A stretch of 64,000 nt of DNA. It comes from Pteria penguin (taxonomy: Eukaryota; Mollusca; Bivalvia; Pterioida; Pteriidae). The notes beneath the pieces are model-generated. The model did not search any database. It was not told where the DNA came from and saw only the letters and a list, made by a program, of their open reading frames with translations. A program made the position numbers and the translations under genes. The stretch lies in contig CM068588.1 in NCBI GenBank assembly GCA_035048485.1, positions 26,129,118 to 26,193,117 on the forward strand, in the 5' to 3' direction. The number at the start of each line of letters is the position of its first letter. Position 1 is the stretch's first letter. This document shows, one piece after another, positions 33,907 through 45,990 of this stretch.

Positions 33907-36190
33907 TGAGTGACAGGTATTTTATTAGGAATTCATGCTTTCTCAGTGTCAGCTTATTGAATGCCACGAAGCCCTCTTTACTTATTATGAAGCTTGGTAC
34001 ATATATATTCCATTCTGCATGTCTTGTAAAGTCAGTAATCAGAGAGGTATTGTTCTTTTGTAGTGAAAAAAATGCATATATCTGCTAATTTAAAAGTTTA
34101 TTATATTCAGTAAGTTTAAGCAGAACATTACAAATTATGGTATATGCACTTCAGGATAAATCTTTAAGGTGAAAGTAGAGGGTTTGTAGAGTTAAGCTAT
34201 AATTGCTTATTTAAGGATACCCAGTCATTTTAATAGAAACCTTATGTGGACTTTTGTATTAAGCATGACTAAATTTTTCTGCCCTAATTGATAGTTAGAA
34301 ATTTTAAATGTTTTTACATTGTTTGTTTGGCTGTTGTCCATTTTCACCTTCGCCATAATTTTTGAATCATGAGAGATAGCGACTTCATATTTAGCAAGCA
34401 TACTCCACTAATAAAGCCCTTTCAAATTACAGCAAGGTCATTGATCTTGTTACCTTGACTGTGACCTTTGATTTACATTTCAAAATTTGCCTTATTTCAA
34501 ATTGATTGTTTTTAAATTTTTAAGATATCTGTCTTCTGATCGTGGTGAATGGGAAGGTGAGTGTCGGTAAACCTGTTAACCAAACAAAATAAGTGATGTT
34601 GTTACTTTTAATTGACCATCCTAAGTTGATATAGAAATGTCATTTTCTGTCTAGATTTGACTACTATTATGTTTTATGTTCGTGTCCTTGGTAATTTGTG
34701 TCAGCTTGGTCAGGTGACTTTTGTCTTCTCTTTTATTGCCGCCAGGGGCATTCATGTTTCACAAACACAACTTCTTTTATGTCCTTTTGTTGCTGTTAAT
34801 GTCCTAAAGTTTTTCTTTTATTGATATATATAGATTAAAGTCAAAATTAATGAAAGAATTTATTTCATTCAGATTTGGTTCAGTGTTCAACCACATTTTG
34901 ATATATTCGTGTTCATCATTAAACTTTGCTATAACTCAAAGAACTGTAAAAGAACCACCTGTTTGCTTGCGCCAATAGATATCATTGAGATAATATATAA
35001 TGAACCAAACATAAAGAGATAGTATCCCTTGTACTCTCGACATGTACAACAAGTGTTGGGGCTTGGGGGTCAAAGTTCACAAACATCCATGTACTTTTCA
35101 GACATAGTTAGGGCGTGCTGAATCCAAGTATTTGTTTTCATTTAATTTGTTGCTAGCAAATCACTCATCTGAAGTGAAATTTAAAATAAAAATGAGATAA
35201 GAACCATGAAAATGTTATATCACTGATTTTCTGTGATCTTCAAGAATAATATATAGTTTCTATTCCAGGATTGACATCAAGGTAGACATGAGACTTTGAG
35301 TTTGGTCTTTGATTCCCTTATAAGGAACATAGTAGTTTTCACCTTCTGTAATTTTGATTAACATTATTCTGCAATACTAGTACTACTTCATTTATACAGG
35401 AATTTAGATCAAGCTCTGCAGGATCCAATATAGTCACCATGGCAGTCATTTGGAATATATTTGGAGTTTTTATTACTTATTTCATAGCTATTTTGGAATG
35501 ATGTAGGTGTTCTTCAAACCTTCAGATTTTCAGCTTTTACATCATAATGAGCAAAATGAGGTATTATATATTCCATAATACGTTTTAACTTCAAGAAACA
35601 CATTTATTAACATTCTATTTGTAGACATTGTATTGTGACATTAAACAGCTCCTCAGATCATGAATGTTGGTTAACCTAATATACATTATACAGGTATTCT
35701 TAACATGTGTATATATCAGCATTTGGACAGGTACTTGATCAGGGATGATGGGAAATGAGTGCAGATGGGGTGCTGTATGTTCCCTCGTTTAAAAAAAGGC
35801 TGACAGAGAACCCCTCCCCACTCCATTTTGCACTTTTTCAAGAATAACTACATTTAAGGATGAATTGTTCTCATGAAATCCCGGGGTTTTTTTGCCGACA
35901 TATCTAGCTTTCTTACTACATTTTAATTGAGAGTTGCAAGTTGCATCCCCCTCCTTTTTCTGACTCGGCTACGTCGTCGATTGATTTTTATGTTATAGGG
36001 ATATATATGTGTGAAGATAGTGAGAATTTGTTCGTTTTTATGTTTGTTGATGAACATAGTGTTACGTCTGCCTTTTAAGTTACATGGTCTAGCTCTAAGT
36101 TCACTTTAGGTTCTACTGTCTTTAATATATTGTGACGTTTAAGCTATGCAACTTATAAGGATAATCCATCACAAGTTTTATTGAAGAATG
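33907..36190. other. PFKFB intron, no recognised gene
   Basis: About 34320-34500 resembles the start of a molluscan dispersed repeat (GGCTGTTGTCC, then ACCTTGACTGTGACCTTTGA). Otherwise AT-rich and without coding signal. Confidence 0.5.
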
Positions 36191-36299
36191 TTTGAAGACC
36201 TTTTTCTATAGATTCCTCCTCATTTTTGTGAACGCGACTGTTCTCTCGCCAATCTATGAATATTTGTTTTCAATTACACTTCCTGTGTCTTTGCTGCTT

Positions 36300-36450
36300 T
36301 TGATAGGAAGCAGATTTAGTAAAGCGCTTGGTCTGCAATGCAGGCGATCCGGGTTCGATTCCAGATTTGGACACTGTATTAAAGGGACATAAATCTTAAA
36401 CAGACCACATTGTTGATAATATGTATCAATATGTACACCTTTAAAATGTT
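36300..36450 (+). mobile_element. tRNA-derived SINE head
   Basis: A tRNA-like block with AAGCGCTTGGTCTGCAATGC and a B box CGGGTTCGATTCC near 36350, without a closing acceptor stem. It is a SINE rather than a functional tRNA. Confidence 0.55.
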
Positions 36451-36679
36451 TAGCTAATAGGAATCGCTCTTCTGTCTACTGTCGTCATTATATTCATATT
36501 AAGGGACATTCACATGCTTTATTCTATTATATATTTTTTATATGCAACTTTAAAAAAAACCCATAACCTTGTTATGGTTTATACAGAGAAAATGAGGAAA
36601 TGATTATGATTGCTTTTCCTTCGGATATTCTGAAAAAAAGTTCCGAAAAGAAATATATCTCAACCTTATAAATGTGTTA

Positions 36680-36890
36680 GGGGCAGATTTGGTGTAGTGG
36701 TTAAGTGATTTGTGGTGCCGATGCGACGATCCTGGTTCGATTCCCGGATTGCGCAACTATGTTTAAGAGGATAGTTACATCATACTTCTATTTGGCGAAG
36801 TAACTGAAAAATTGCATACTAATCGTTTAAGTAAATCATTCTGATAAAGGCCATTGGCCGAACCCGTTGAATAAAGAGCTGCAACCAACA
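36680..36890 (+). mobile_element. Second tRNA-derived SINE head
   Basis: An A-box-like GTGTAGTGGTTAAGTG near 36692 and a B box TGGTTCGATTCCC near 36733. Same orientation as the SINE about 350 bp upstream. The acceptor stem cannot pair, so it is not a tRNA gene. Confidence 0.6.
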
Positions 36891-37202
36891 TGAAAAAAAT
36901 TGTTGAAAACGACTTTAAACACATAAATGTGTTGGTTCGTCATTTTTCTACGTTCTCGGTAATATTCGCCGACAATATCACGGCACCAGGTGTGCACTGG
37001 ATTATAATTTTACCTGTTCATTTTTACGAATCTATATTTGAAAGTTGACATTACTACTTATCTTGTTCCGGCGTAATGTCCGATTCAGTCAGATCTCGCT
37101 ATGTCTGTCTGGCGATCTCTGTTGTCTGTCTATCCGTCTGTTCTTGTCCTTAACGCATGTTTTGGTGTGGATCGATATTAACCTGTGATTGGCCAGACCG
37201 TG

Positions 37203-37820
37203 TTATATAACCACATCGATGCTAGTCTTGCCAAGTAGCCCCGTGAACATTTATTTAGCTGAAACATGTTTATAGACATCATGTATATAATTGTCTAGCC
37301 AGTTATAGTATATATTGCGGGGGAAATCCCTTCATGTCCTTATATAGACTACATTAATATACATTTATGGAAGGTGTTCAACTTGCAAAGTCAGAACAAG
37401 GGCGCATGTGATCACCGTATGGCTAGAATCGTGTTCTATATCCTGCTGGAATTATACCTTTTGTAGTGTCCGATTTTGTGTATCGGTGTGTGAAGTGATT
37501 GTTGTGTATTGAGTTGACATACTTATCAAAGAGTACGTACCGATATATCCTTGTACCTTTAAGCGAATTCATTCAAGGCATGTTTTTTTGTCATTAATGC
37601 GCCATGTTTAGTGTAAAACATCATGTTTCGCGTAAAATAGTCGTGTTTTGTATTTTTGTTGACATATAATGAACGAAAATCTTCGTTCCGTGTGAATTCC
37701 AATGCATTTGCAGTGAGATAACTCGTGATCAGATTTTGATTTCGTATTTAATTATGGGATACGAGTTGTGGAAGCGTTCTGTTTCGATACTGTAACAGCT
37801 CGCAAAGAAAGTGGTGAAAG
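37203..37820 (+). promoter_or_regulatory. Possible alternative PFKFB promoter and 5' UTR
   Basis: A TATA-like TTATATAACC near 37203 lies upstream of a stretch of slightly higher GC that leads into candidate first exon 1b. Speculative, based only on context. Confidence 0.25.
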
Positions 37821-37848
37821 ATGCCTTGCTTTATCAAATCATTTGCAG
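37821..37848 (+). CDS. PFKFB: PFKFB candidate alternative first exon 1b
   Basis: ATG opens a nine-codon segment (MPCFIKSFA) plus one base, followed by the strong donor GCAG|GTAGGT. Phase 1 matches PFKFB exon 2. There is no homology support because N termini in this family are isoform-specific and short. Confidence 0.3.
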
Positions 37849-38773
37849 GTAGGTGCTTCTTCACTCCCTGTGGAAGTAATCAATACCAAAATCGATTTTT
37901 TTTTTCGTTTTGGTGCAAAATCTAGGCTCTGCTGCAAAACGTATATATTGTTGCAGAAAAGGGGATTAATAACAACATAGGCATTATTGATGAAACTTTA
38001 ACTTTAGTAGTAAGTTTGAGGTGATAGATGATATATAGTTTCCATATAACACAGCGAAATATGGATTTATGACTAAATACTCCACATATTATAAGTAATC
38101 ACACCCCCTCTCAGTTTTTGTCTATATCTATACTACAATATCTCATTTTTTCCACTTTAATCTGTCCCATTGTAAAACTATTCAGTGAGGTGATAGGACT
38201 CGTATATAAGCACAAGTCAGACATACTCATTGCTTTGCAGTAGTTACAAATTCGCGGAGACCATCACCGTATTGTTCCAACATACATGTACTACTACTCC
38301 AGCCTTGGTGAATAATTACATTACTTAGCGGAGAAACATATATACGGTCATCACATAATGGCATTTCTAAAGTACGTATAGTATGTAAGAATCCTGTTTA
38401 TCATGAAATCGCTACATTATAGTACATGGACACCCCCAATATTATTTTAATTATACAAAATGCATGTATATGGACAGAAACCAAGGATATCCGGCAATGC
38501 ATGTGGGCTGTATTCCACGGTGTTTTTTTTCCTCCATGATAACTGCTTGATGATAGCACACGTCGTTGTAGAATTAATCGAGCGCAGATGGCGTGTGCAT
38601 AACGGGGTTGAATGAGGTGTGCACCATGTTGTTTGCACATTACATGTATTGACTTAGTGTATTTCTGTAGGTTACATTCCCGTATACTAGTGTTTCATGG
38701 AAAATTCAGTTTTGTACATTGGTACCTACTTAATAATAAACTCCCCCCCCCCAAAAAAAAAGTTTGGTGGTCT

Positions 38774-38944
38774 ACAGTGGCGGATTTAGAGGGGGACGGG
38801 GGCCCAGCCACCCCCCCCCCCCTTTTCGCCACGTATTTACTAGTAAAAATCCATATTTGGCACAGAAATGGCTGAGAAGTTTGGCTAACACACATGTGCC
38901 CCCCCCCCCCTCCCTATTTGGAAGTCCTGGATCCGCCGCTGGTC
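38774..38944. mobile_element. MITE with poly(C) interior
   Basis: The left end reads CAGTGGCGGATTTAGAGG. The right end reads CCTGGATCCGCCGCTGG, its near reverse complement. Long C runs lie inside. It resembles a widespread invertebrate MITE with CAGTGGCGGATCC termini; a weaker relative lies at 47440-47592. Confidence 0.75.
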
Positions 38945-38976
38945 TATATAAGTTAAACTGTTATATAAATAGTACC

Positions 38977-39103
38977 GTGGGCCGTTTCACAAAGAATCAT
39001 ACGTACGATATTTTACGTACGTACAAAAACTTCCTTTAGACTTAAGGAATTTTTTGTACGTACGTAAAATATCGTACGTATGATTCTTTGTGAAACGGCC
39101 CAC
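38977..39103. repeat. Near-perfect 127-bp palindrome (foldback element)
   Basis: Arms of almost 60 bp start GTGGGCCGTTTCACAAAGAA and are followed by repeated ACGTACG steps. They are mirrored without a mismatch until the short central loop near 39035-39050. It would form a cruciform. It shares the TTCACAAAGAA end motif with 59735-59930. Confidence 0.92.
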
Positions 39104-39773
39104 TGATCTATACTATAGATTTGGTTGATTTTTACCTACTTTTAAAATAAATTTAGGTTTTGCTCTATCTTTTGAATCGATAGGGACAGGGCTTTGATAT
39201 TCACACATAGGTTCCTTATGATCAGAGCTTCAAATTGATACCACGACTTTTGACCTTGTGACCTTGACCTGGTTTGGAATTTGTTTTGCAATCCGGCAAT
39301 ACTTTCTTCAGCGGTTTCGTGTTTTACATTTAAATCAGGATAACCCTCTGTTTTATCATTTTCTGATTACTGAATCGCTAATGAATTAATCTATAATAAA
39401 AATAGCTGCTTTTGTTTGCATGTGTTTGCTGTTTGCCACCTTGTTATTAAAATATCAACAGGTCAGAAGGACTATGTCTGACAACCCGTAGAGTGCTGTA
39501 AAGTGTCAAGTCAGTTCAGCTTATCCGTAATGGACATATTAATTTACAAGAAGCAAATGATGTATGTTAAAGATTGATATGTAATCAGATACAAATAAAC
39601 AGACAGCATATGCCGGGGGTTATTAGCAGTATATGTTAGATTTTCAACTTTTTTCATCAAATTTCATGCCGTATGAATATCAATCCATTAAATTACACAC
39701 TGCCTGCTGACGGGGAGGCTCAGGCAGACCCCATTCGTTGGGAATTGGTTTATATAGTACATAGAAAGTTATT

Positions 39774-41165
39774 ATACCCCCCGCAAACAAAGTTTGGGGG
39801 TATATAGGAATCACCCTGTATGTCTGTCTGTGTCCTGTCCGTCTGTCAGTCCGTCCGTCTGTTAACATTTGTCCGGGACATAACTTCTTTCCCCTTTGTC
39901 GGATCTGGATAATATTTCACAAAATTATTGTAGATGACGCAAGGGTGTGTCATGATCTTGACCTATGGTCATATCTTTAAGGTCAAGGTCACAGTGCACA
40001 CATAGCAATAATCCTTGTCCGGGCCATAACTTTTTACTGCTAACTTGGATCTGGCTAATATTTCACACAATTATTGTACATGACCCAAGGATGTGTCATG
40101 ACCTTGACCAAATGTCATATCTTCAAGGTCAAGGTTACAATGCATATATAACCAAAATTATTGTCAGGGCCATAACATCTAATTACCAAGTTGGATCTGG
40201 ATAATATATCACACAATTGTTGTCCATGACCTAAGGGTGTGCCATGACCTTGAATGAAGATCGTATCCTCAAGGTCAAGGTCAAAGTGCATGTATGGTCA
40301 AAATCCTTGTCCAGGCCATAACTCTTTACTGCTTTGTTGGCCCTAGATATCATTTCACACAATTGTTGTTCATGGCCAAGGGTGTATCATGACCTCGGCA
40401 GAAGATCATATCTTCAAGGTCAAGGCCACAGTGCACATATAGCTAAAATCCTTGTATGTGCCATAACTTTTTACTGCCAGGTTGGATTTGGATAATATTT
40501 CACACAGTTGTTGTCCATGACCCAAGGGTATTTGATGACCTTGACATAAGATCATATCTCAAGGTCAAGGTCACAGTGCATGCATGGTCAAAATCCTTGT
40601 AGGGTTATAGCCCCTTACTCTTATATAGGATCTGGATAATATTTCACTCCATTGTTTTCCATGATCCAAAGATGTGTATCTGATTGTACGGAACATGTTG
40701 TCCGTCTGTGTGTCTGTTCGTGTGTCTGTTGTCCATGAAAATTGTCTGGGCCATAACTTCTTCCTTTTACTTTGGAGGGAGATAATATTTTACACAATTG
40801 TTGTCCATGACCTAAGGGTGTGTCATGAACTAGAACGAAGGTGATATCTACAAGGTCAAGATGTAAGTGAACACATAGGCAGAACTCTTGTCTAGGCCAT
40901 ATCTTCTTCCTGTTACGTTGAAGGAAGAGTATATTTTACACAACTGTTGTCCATGACCCAAGAATGTGTAATGACCTTGAACCGAGGTCATATCTACAAG
41001 GTCAAGGTCAAAGTGCACACAAACCAGATTGTTTTCTTTGATTATACCTCAAAATGTACAAGTGGGACATCAATTACACTTATAACAGTGATGTATCTTT
41101 GGATGAATTATTGCATGTTTCAACTTTGTTGCTGCGGGGGTATTTGTCCCGGTAGGACAGCTGTA
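39774..41165 (+). mobile_element. Dispersed molluscan repeat (CCCCCGCAAAC family)
   Basis: It opens with a hairpin, ACCCCCCGCAAAC / GTTTGGGGGT, then ATAGGAATCACC and CTGTCCGTCTGTC. Inside are about seven units of about 190-200 bp with GGCCATAACTT, GGATCTGGATAATATTTCAC, TTGTTGTCCATGACC and TCAAGGTCAAGGTCA. It closes near GCTGCGGGGGTATTTGTCCC at 41131. No protein-coding frame. I recognise the family from molluscan genomes. Confidence 0.8.
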
Positions 41166-41447
41166 AATAAACTCTGTTATATACAGGTACATGCATGTAT
41201 TCAGTATTCAATCGGAACACGGGATAATAAATGAACTCTTAATCTTATTCACCGAAGTGAAAAGTTTGCTAACCGTAGTTTAACATTATCGGTAATGCCG
41301 GTGTCTTTTGTATACGCTTGTGTATAGAAAAAAGATGAAAAGAAAAGTGGGAAAACTGATTGGTGATGGATGAGGATTTTATCGGGAGGTTTTAGTGGGT
41401 GGAGTGGGATAAACATTAGCCAAGATTAATGTAAGGTATACATGTGG

Positions 41448-41450
<3 letters not shown>

Positions 41451-41541
<91 letters not shown>
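41451..41541. repeat. (TA)n microsatellite
   Basis: About 45 uninterrupted TA units. Confidence 0.98.
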
Positions 41542-41544
<3 letters not shown>

Positions 41545-44334
41545 GCTTCTGATTGATACATGATCCTGACTTAGCCCCAAGAATCTGTCACGGTCAGCAA
41601 AGAGATACGGTTCACTTCAGTGAACATTTGTATATTCATATTCTTTTCCCCAAATCAACTCAATTGATGTTCAGTCGGTCTCTTTTTCTTCGTGTGTGTT
41701 GTAGAAGGGTAGTTTACATCGCAAGAAAGATAACTCCAAAAGACTTAGAAGCACAGCATGAGTGGGGTTTTTTTTCCAAAGGTAAAGTCTTCTACTTTGA
41801 TAGGAGTGATAAACATACAAGAAACACTTTCCTGTGTCTTATACCTTCATTTGGAAGGGGATGAAATGAATTGTCCCCTTATGTAATAAGTAAAATGAAG
41901 TGGGATCTCGGGTAATGGACGTCCGTATTTGTTACAGGTCATGGACATGGCGTTACTGGGATAGGACACTATGTAAAGAAAATTATTAACTCCTGCTTCA
42001 TGTGGAGCTTTTGTACTGCATGATAATTTTCATTTGAAATCGACATCAAACTCTGTCAAATAAAAAGTAAATCTTGTTTCAGTGGCTTTATCAGATCTAT
42101 GGAAATGTGATACATGTACAATACATTTCGTATTTGAATGAATGAACAATTTAACTTCTGTACAGTAATCCATATTTGTTACTTAGGAATATGATATGGA
42201 TAAACACATAGTCTAAAAGTATTGCATGAATTATGATAGAAATGAATGGACTTATGATTGCCATCTGTATCAAGGAGATAGGAGTTATCTCTCTTATAAA
42301 TTTGGACTGAAATATTAGTAGGTTTAATGCATATATATATATATCAATGCAGCGTTGATTCATTACAAACTTTTTAAAGAGTATTAATGTATTTAGACGA
42401 ACATTTTTATCTCAATATAAGAATTGAAATCGATCTTCAAATAAGTTGTTTGTATTGTAATATATATTAGATTTCCAATAGCGCGCTGTGCTGATAAACT
42501 CGCATCTAGAACTTCATAGATACAAATGTACTTACCTCAACACTACCAGTGGAGAACCCGGAGGAAACCACATTAACTTTTCATTAAAAGGTAATACAGA
42601 ACTGGATAAATAAATAAGGAAAAGGAAAGGAAAAAAATAGTGAGAAAGTCAAGGAATAGTCCACTTACGATCAATGCAGGTTAACTCCGTTATCGGTTTG
42701 AAAAATACCAAAAAGCCAATCCCCACAGTATACCAGAATTTGAACGTACCATAAAGAGAGTGGACCGGAATGGAAACGTTGCTCTGTCATTCCTTTGTTT
42801 CTCATTTATATTCATACAATAACAACTGGAATTGCCTTTCATGCGCATACAATTGAATTATATCAGTCATTCGAAACTTTTTCTTACAATGTTGAAAACA
42901 TATTTAACAGTTTGGGGAACCTGGTATGTCGTACCCGAACTGAGCTGCTTTCTGCATTCTATCAGTGTATCTTCATTACATCAAGGTTTTGGGTCTTGCT
43001 CTGCGTCACAATCACGCTGAGTGGCAAAATCTGGCGTAGTGAAGATGTCTTTTAGTGTAGAATTCACACCAAGATTTTTTTTTCTCCCATATCTGACGTA
43101 TAGTAGTAATGGCGTGCCAACGAAAGTTTATATAGTTCGTTTTCGTCTACGTTACCCTCAAAACACGTTGCTCTTGGCCCATGATCACTCCGTCTACCAT
43201 AATGTGAGAGGGGTTATCGTATATATTAATTTTTTTAGAAGGGCAGTATATTTTACAGGGATTGCCACTCAAAAAGTAACATACACATGTACTCCCTTGC
43301 CCCCTTTCCACCACTGCTACACATACATCCGCCTCTGATCGGGAGATATCTTTGGAGGTAGTGTTGATTTATATAGCGGTCGCTTCGTTCAGGTGCTTCA
43401 AACAATTCACGAATCTTATTTTTAAAGCGATAAGCATCACAAGATTTTGATAGATCAGATTCGTTAACAGCATCATCACGTCGAACGCTTCTATTTTATA
43501 CATGCGTATGAACAGTGGAAGTTCAAAGTCTAAACTATGTCTTTCTACATAACGCGGTGTCATGAATAGTTATAAATTATAGACTGCCACGCAAGACCGC
43601 TGTGTATCAATATAGAGGATCTTATGATAAAGGGTTTTTTATATCGATTTTGGAAATTAGAGCAGAAATAAGTTGAGTGATTCGCGTATGTGGCCTGTGA
43701 CACATAGAACTGCTTAGTTGGAATCTGAAAGCGAGTGTGCACGTAGTGTAACGCAATGTACATTTATACTGCATGTATTGTAAGGGGATGTGTACACACA
43801 AAGATATATGATGCTCAAGGTAGAAAATTACAGGGATTGATCGGCAGTAAAGTACCTCGGCGCACACACTTAGTAAACATGTCAAGTTACTTTGACGTAG
43901 GAACGTGATGTAAGAGTGAAATAAACATCAGTTTACCACATGGTTACCGCCGACGGTGATACGCGTCTTTGGAAATATTGCATCACCTTGGCATGCTTGC
44001 CATCGTGAATCCCTCAGGAAGAAGGGGACAAAAGGTGCGAATTTCATAATCATCACTGTACGTACACATTAAGAGAAATGGACAAAATTGCACTATCTCA
44101 ATGTTTTAAATTTCTTTACTTGCAGTGCGTGCGTTGAATGTATAAACATAGGTAACGGATACCACAGGGACTATTGATAATCTTGTTTGCATGAGAAAGA
44201 AAATATGAGGATAATGACTCTTATTTCAGTGTGTTATGCTTAGAGGGAACGACTGATCAGGCGAGCGTGTTTGTTGCCAAGATTTGTTGACTTCCGTAGA
44301 GCTTATAATTGCAATATCTATTTGGATTTGTGAA
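41542..44334. other. PFKFB intron upstream of exon 1c
   Basis: No gene recognised. The final part (about 43900-44334) has somewhat higher GC and could hold the 5' UTR and promoter of the alternative first exon at 44335. Confidence 0.45.
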
Positions 44335-44419
44335 ATGGATTCAGATGCACGACCATTCCGTCGCCGACGGATTAGCTCAGGAGCGACATGTAGTGCTTGC
44401 GGTTTGAGATGGGGAACAG
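44335..44419 (+). CDS. PFKFB: PFKFB alternative first exon 1c with a basic RRRRIS motif
   Basis: ATG opens a 28-residue segment (MDSDARPFRRRRISSG..., ending RWGT) plus one base, with donor ACAG|GTAAAT. Phase 1 joins cleanly to exon 2. Residues 9-14 (R-R-R-R-I-S) make a textbook PKA consensus (R-R-x-S at S14). Known: the mammalian liver isoform PFKFB1 has an N-terminal RRRGSS phosphorylated by PKA, which lowers kinase activity. A similar control is plausible but inferred. Spliced to exon 2 it would place the Walker A at residues 45-52. Confidence 0.65.
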
Positions 44420-44850
44420 GTAAATTTTCTATACACCCTGATTATAATTATTAATATCAACAGGTTTAAGGGTTTATGCGAAACATGATGTAATAGCCTT
44501 TTTAGACTGAAAAGGGGGTGTTGGAAAGCGAGAGTGAAATCCTAGGCGTGATCTAGTCTGTTTATTACCGCTCTGTACGAATGCCAATAAATTTAAATGC
44601 AAATGCCTTCATGGAGAATTGGAAACTGCAGGAGTACAGTGAATATGTCGATTTTCTCTGTAAACAGTGATATTACAGAATAACAGCTAGGTAATATATA
44701 GGTGTAGATGTCGCCACTTGTACAATAATAATATTTACAATCGAATCTACTTTAAGACATGACAATAAGTTTTACGAGTTCTAGATTTGAAACTAGGGAA
44801 TTTGAGAACAGCTGTGTTCTAAGAAGTGAACACTGTTATAGGCTTGAGAT

Positions 44851-45073
44851 CAGGGTCCGGCGCCATAAACTGAGAATATACTTAAGTCAAAAATTTCATT
44901 TTAATTTATTCCATTATCAAACGTTCAAATAAATTTTAATGCAGAATGGTTTAATTCTATTTATTAGTGGAATAGAACGAAATAAAATCCAAATCCCATT
45001 TATTAATTCACTGATGAACAGAATAATATGAATTTTTGACTTAAGTATATTCTCAGTTTATGGCGCTGGACCC
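44851..45073. mobile_element. MITE inserted in the first unit of the 57-bp satellite
   Basis: About 223 bp. The left end reads GGGTCCGGCGCCATAAACTG and continues GAGAATATACTTAAGTC. The right end is the reverse complement up to GGCGCTGGACCC, one mismatch in the first 20. It splits a repeat unit: GGCTTGAGATCA on the left continues as GATGATTGGAGAGCAG on the right. Confidence 0.88.
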
Positions 45074-45990
45074 AGATGATTGGAGAGCAGCTTTGTTCTA
45101 AGTAGTGGACTCTGTTCTAGGTTTGAGACCAGAGGATTGAAGAGCAGTTGCGTTCTAGGTAATAAGCACTGTTCAAGGCTTGAGACCAGAGGATTGGAGT
45201 GCAGTTGTGTTCTAGGTAGTGAGCACTGTTGTAGGCTTGAGAACAGAGGATTGGAAAGCATTTGTGTTCTAGGTAGTGAGCACTGCTCTAGGCTTGAGAC
45301 CAGTTGGTTGGAGAGCAGTGGTGTTCAAGGTAGTGAGCACTGTTGTAGGCTTGAGAATAGAGGATTGGAGAGCAGTTGTGTTCTAGGTAGTGAGCACTGT
45401 TCTAGGCTTGAGAACAGAGGATTGGAAAGCATTTGTGTTCTAGGTAGTGAGCACTGCTCTAGGCTTGAGACCAGTGGGTTGGAGAGCAGTTTTGTTCTAG
45501 GTAGTGAGCACTGTTCTAGGCTTGAGACCAGTTGGTTGGAGAGCAGTGGTGTTCAAGGTAGTGAGCACTGTTGTAGGCTTGAGAACAGAGGATTGGAGAG
45601 CAGTTGTGTTCTAGGTAGTGAGCACTGTTCTGGGCTTGAGACCAGAGGGTTGGAGAGCAGTGGTGTTCTAGGTAGTGATCACTGTTCTAGGCTTGAGACC
45701 AGTGGGTTGGAGAGCAGTTGTGTTCTAGGTAGTGAGTACTGTTCTAGGCTTGAGACCAGAGGATTAGAGAGCAGTTTTGTTCTAGGTAGTGATCACTGTT
45801 GTAGGCTTGAGACCAGAGGATCGGAGAGCAGTGGAGTTTTATGTAGTGAGCACTGTTCTAGACTTGATACCAGAGGATTAGAGAGCAGTGTTCTATGCAG
45901 CATGCACTGTTCTAGGCTTGAGACCAGAGGATTGGAGAGCAGTTGTTTTCTTAGTAGTGGACACTCTTCCAGTGGATACTGCTCATGATC
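45062..45990. repeat. 57-bp satellite, about 16 copies, PFKFB intron
   Basis: Units run TTGGAGAGCAGTTGTGTTCT, AGGTAGTGAGCACTGTTCTA, GGCTTGAGACCAGAGGA. The 19-codon period gives a 302-codon open frame that is purely repeat. One additional unit lies left of the MITE at about 44795-44850. Confidence 0.95.

Noticed and set aside
36680..36760. Candidate tRNA gene
   Set aside because: A and B boxes are present but the ends cannot pair as an acceptor stem, and a similar block lies 350 bp away; best explained as SINEs.
41673..41779. Possible further PFKFB first exon near a donor-like CCAAAG|GTAAAG
   Set aside because: The ATG-initiated frame there would end in phase 0, which cannot join PFKFB exon 2.
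45080..45988. 302-codon open frame with repeating ESSCVLGSEHCSRLE units
   Set aside because: It is the 57-bp satellite in a PFKFB intron. The start lies in a repeat unit next to the MITE end, with no promoter or splice context.
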